From contig URWM01000013.1 of the NCBI GenBank assembly GCA_900551655.1, positions 1 through 13,755 on the forward strand: a DNA stretch of 13,755 nucleotides. The letters are read 5' to 3'. Every line of letters begins with the position of its first letter. Within the stretch, counting starts at the first letter, position 1. Shown here piece after piece: positions 13,714 through 13,755 of the stretch. Below the pieces are notes generated by a model. That model made no database searches, was not told where the DNA came from, and worked only from the letters and a program-made list of their open reading frames with translations. Source of the stretch: an uncultured Collinsella sp. GTDB lineage: Bacteria; Actinomycetota; Coriobacteriia; Coriobacteriales; Coriobacteriaceae. A program made the position numbers and the translations under genes.

Positions 13714-13755
13714 CTGTCTCTTATACACATCTGACGCTGCCGACGAAGGCTTAGG
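13714..13755. other. Illumina Nextera adapter and index, not genomic
   Basis: 13714-13732 is the Tn5 mosaic end CTGTCTCTTATACACATCT. It is followed by GACGCTGCCGACGA (13733-13746), which completes the Nextera adapter. Then comes AGGCTTAG, which is the reverse complement of the i5 index CTAAGCCT, and one more adapter base. These bases should be trimmed. Confidence 0.98.

Noticed and set aside
13527..13754. A 75-aa plus-strand frame ending SYTHLTLPTKA.
   Set aside because: It is antisense to the iron-sulfur gene and its C-terminus is translated adapter.

Overview
The window looks like one contig from a high-GC gut actinobacterium of the class Coriobacteriia, probably Collinsella or a close relative. 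This is inferred from protein style, codon use and the guaA / ansA / ychF / polyferredoxin mix, and no database search was possible. The last 42 bases are not genomic. They are an Illumina Nextera adapter plus an index, so the contig effectively ends at 13713.

Left third (1-4537): a type I restriction-modification locus built for DNA inversion. On the minus strand, hsdR (1066 aa) overlaps a one-domain hsdS gene by ATGA. That hsdS in turn overlaps the start of a tyrosine recombinase cut off by the window edge. Just upstream of hsdR, on the plus strand, lies a second hsdS target-recognition cassette with no start codon. The two cassettes carry inverted copies of a 15-bp repeat at their start and an 18-bp repeat at their end. 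hsdR and the only hsdS start codon lie between the repeats. Flipping this ~3.4 kb piece would move hsdR plus the hsdS leader from one cassette to the other. No hsdM is present in the window.

Middle (4538-7427): the integration module of a mobile element. It holds a small putative mobilization protein, a tyrosine integrase and an excisionase (all minus strand), and a divergent XRE repressor. The divergent promoter region has three GTAC-type operators, one lying inside the -35/-10 spacer of the excisionase-integrase promoter. Then come ~620 bp with no gene, containing about nine copies of a GGGAGTAA motif in both orientations. These run up to the 3' end of guaA, a known integration hot spot whose last bases contain the same motif. 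The restriction locus is probably cargo of this element, whose far end would lie left of the window.

Right half (7428-13713): chromosomal genes. They are guaA (GMP synthase), divergent ansA (cytosolic asparaginase), a small XRE regulator divergent from an unknown 129-aa protein across a perfect 24-bp palindrome, a DUF1648-type membrane protein downstream of ychF, and a multi-cluster 4Fe-4S protein whose N-terminus is lost at the contig end.
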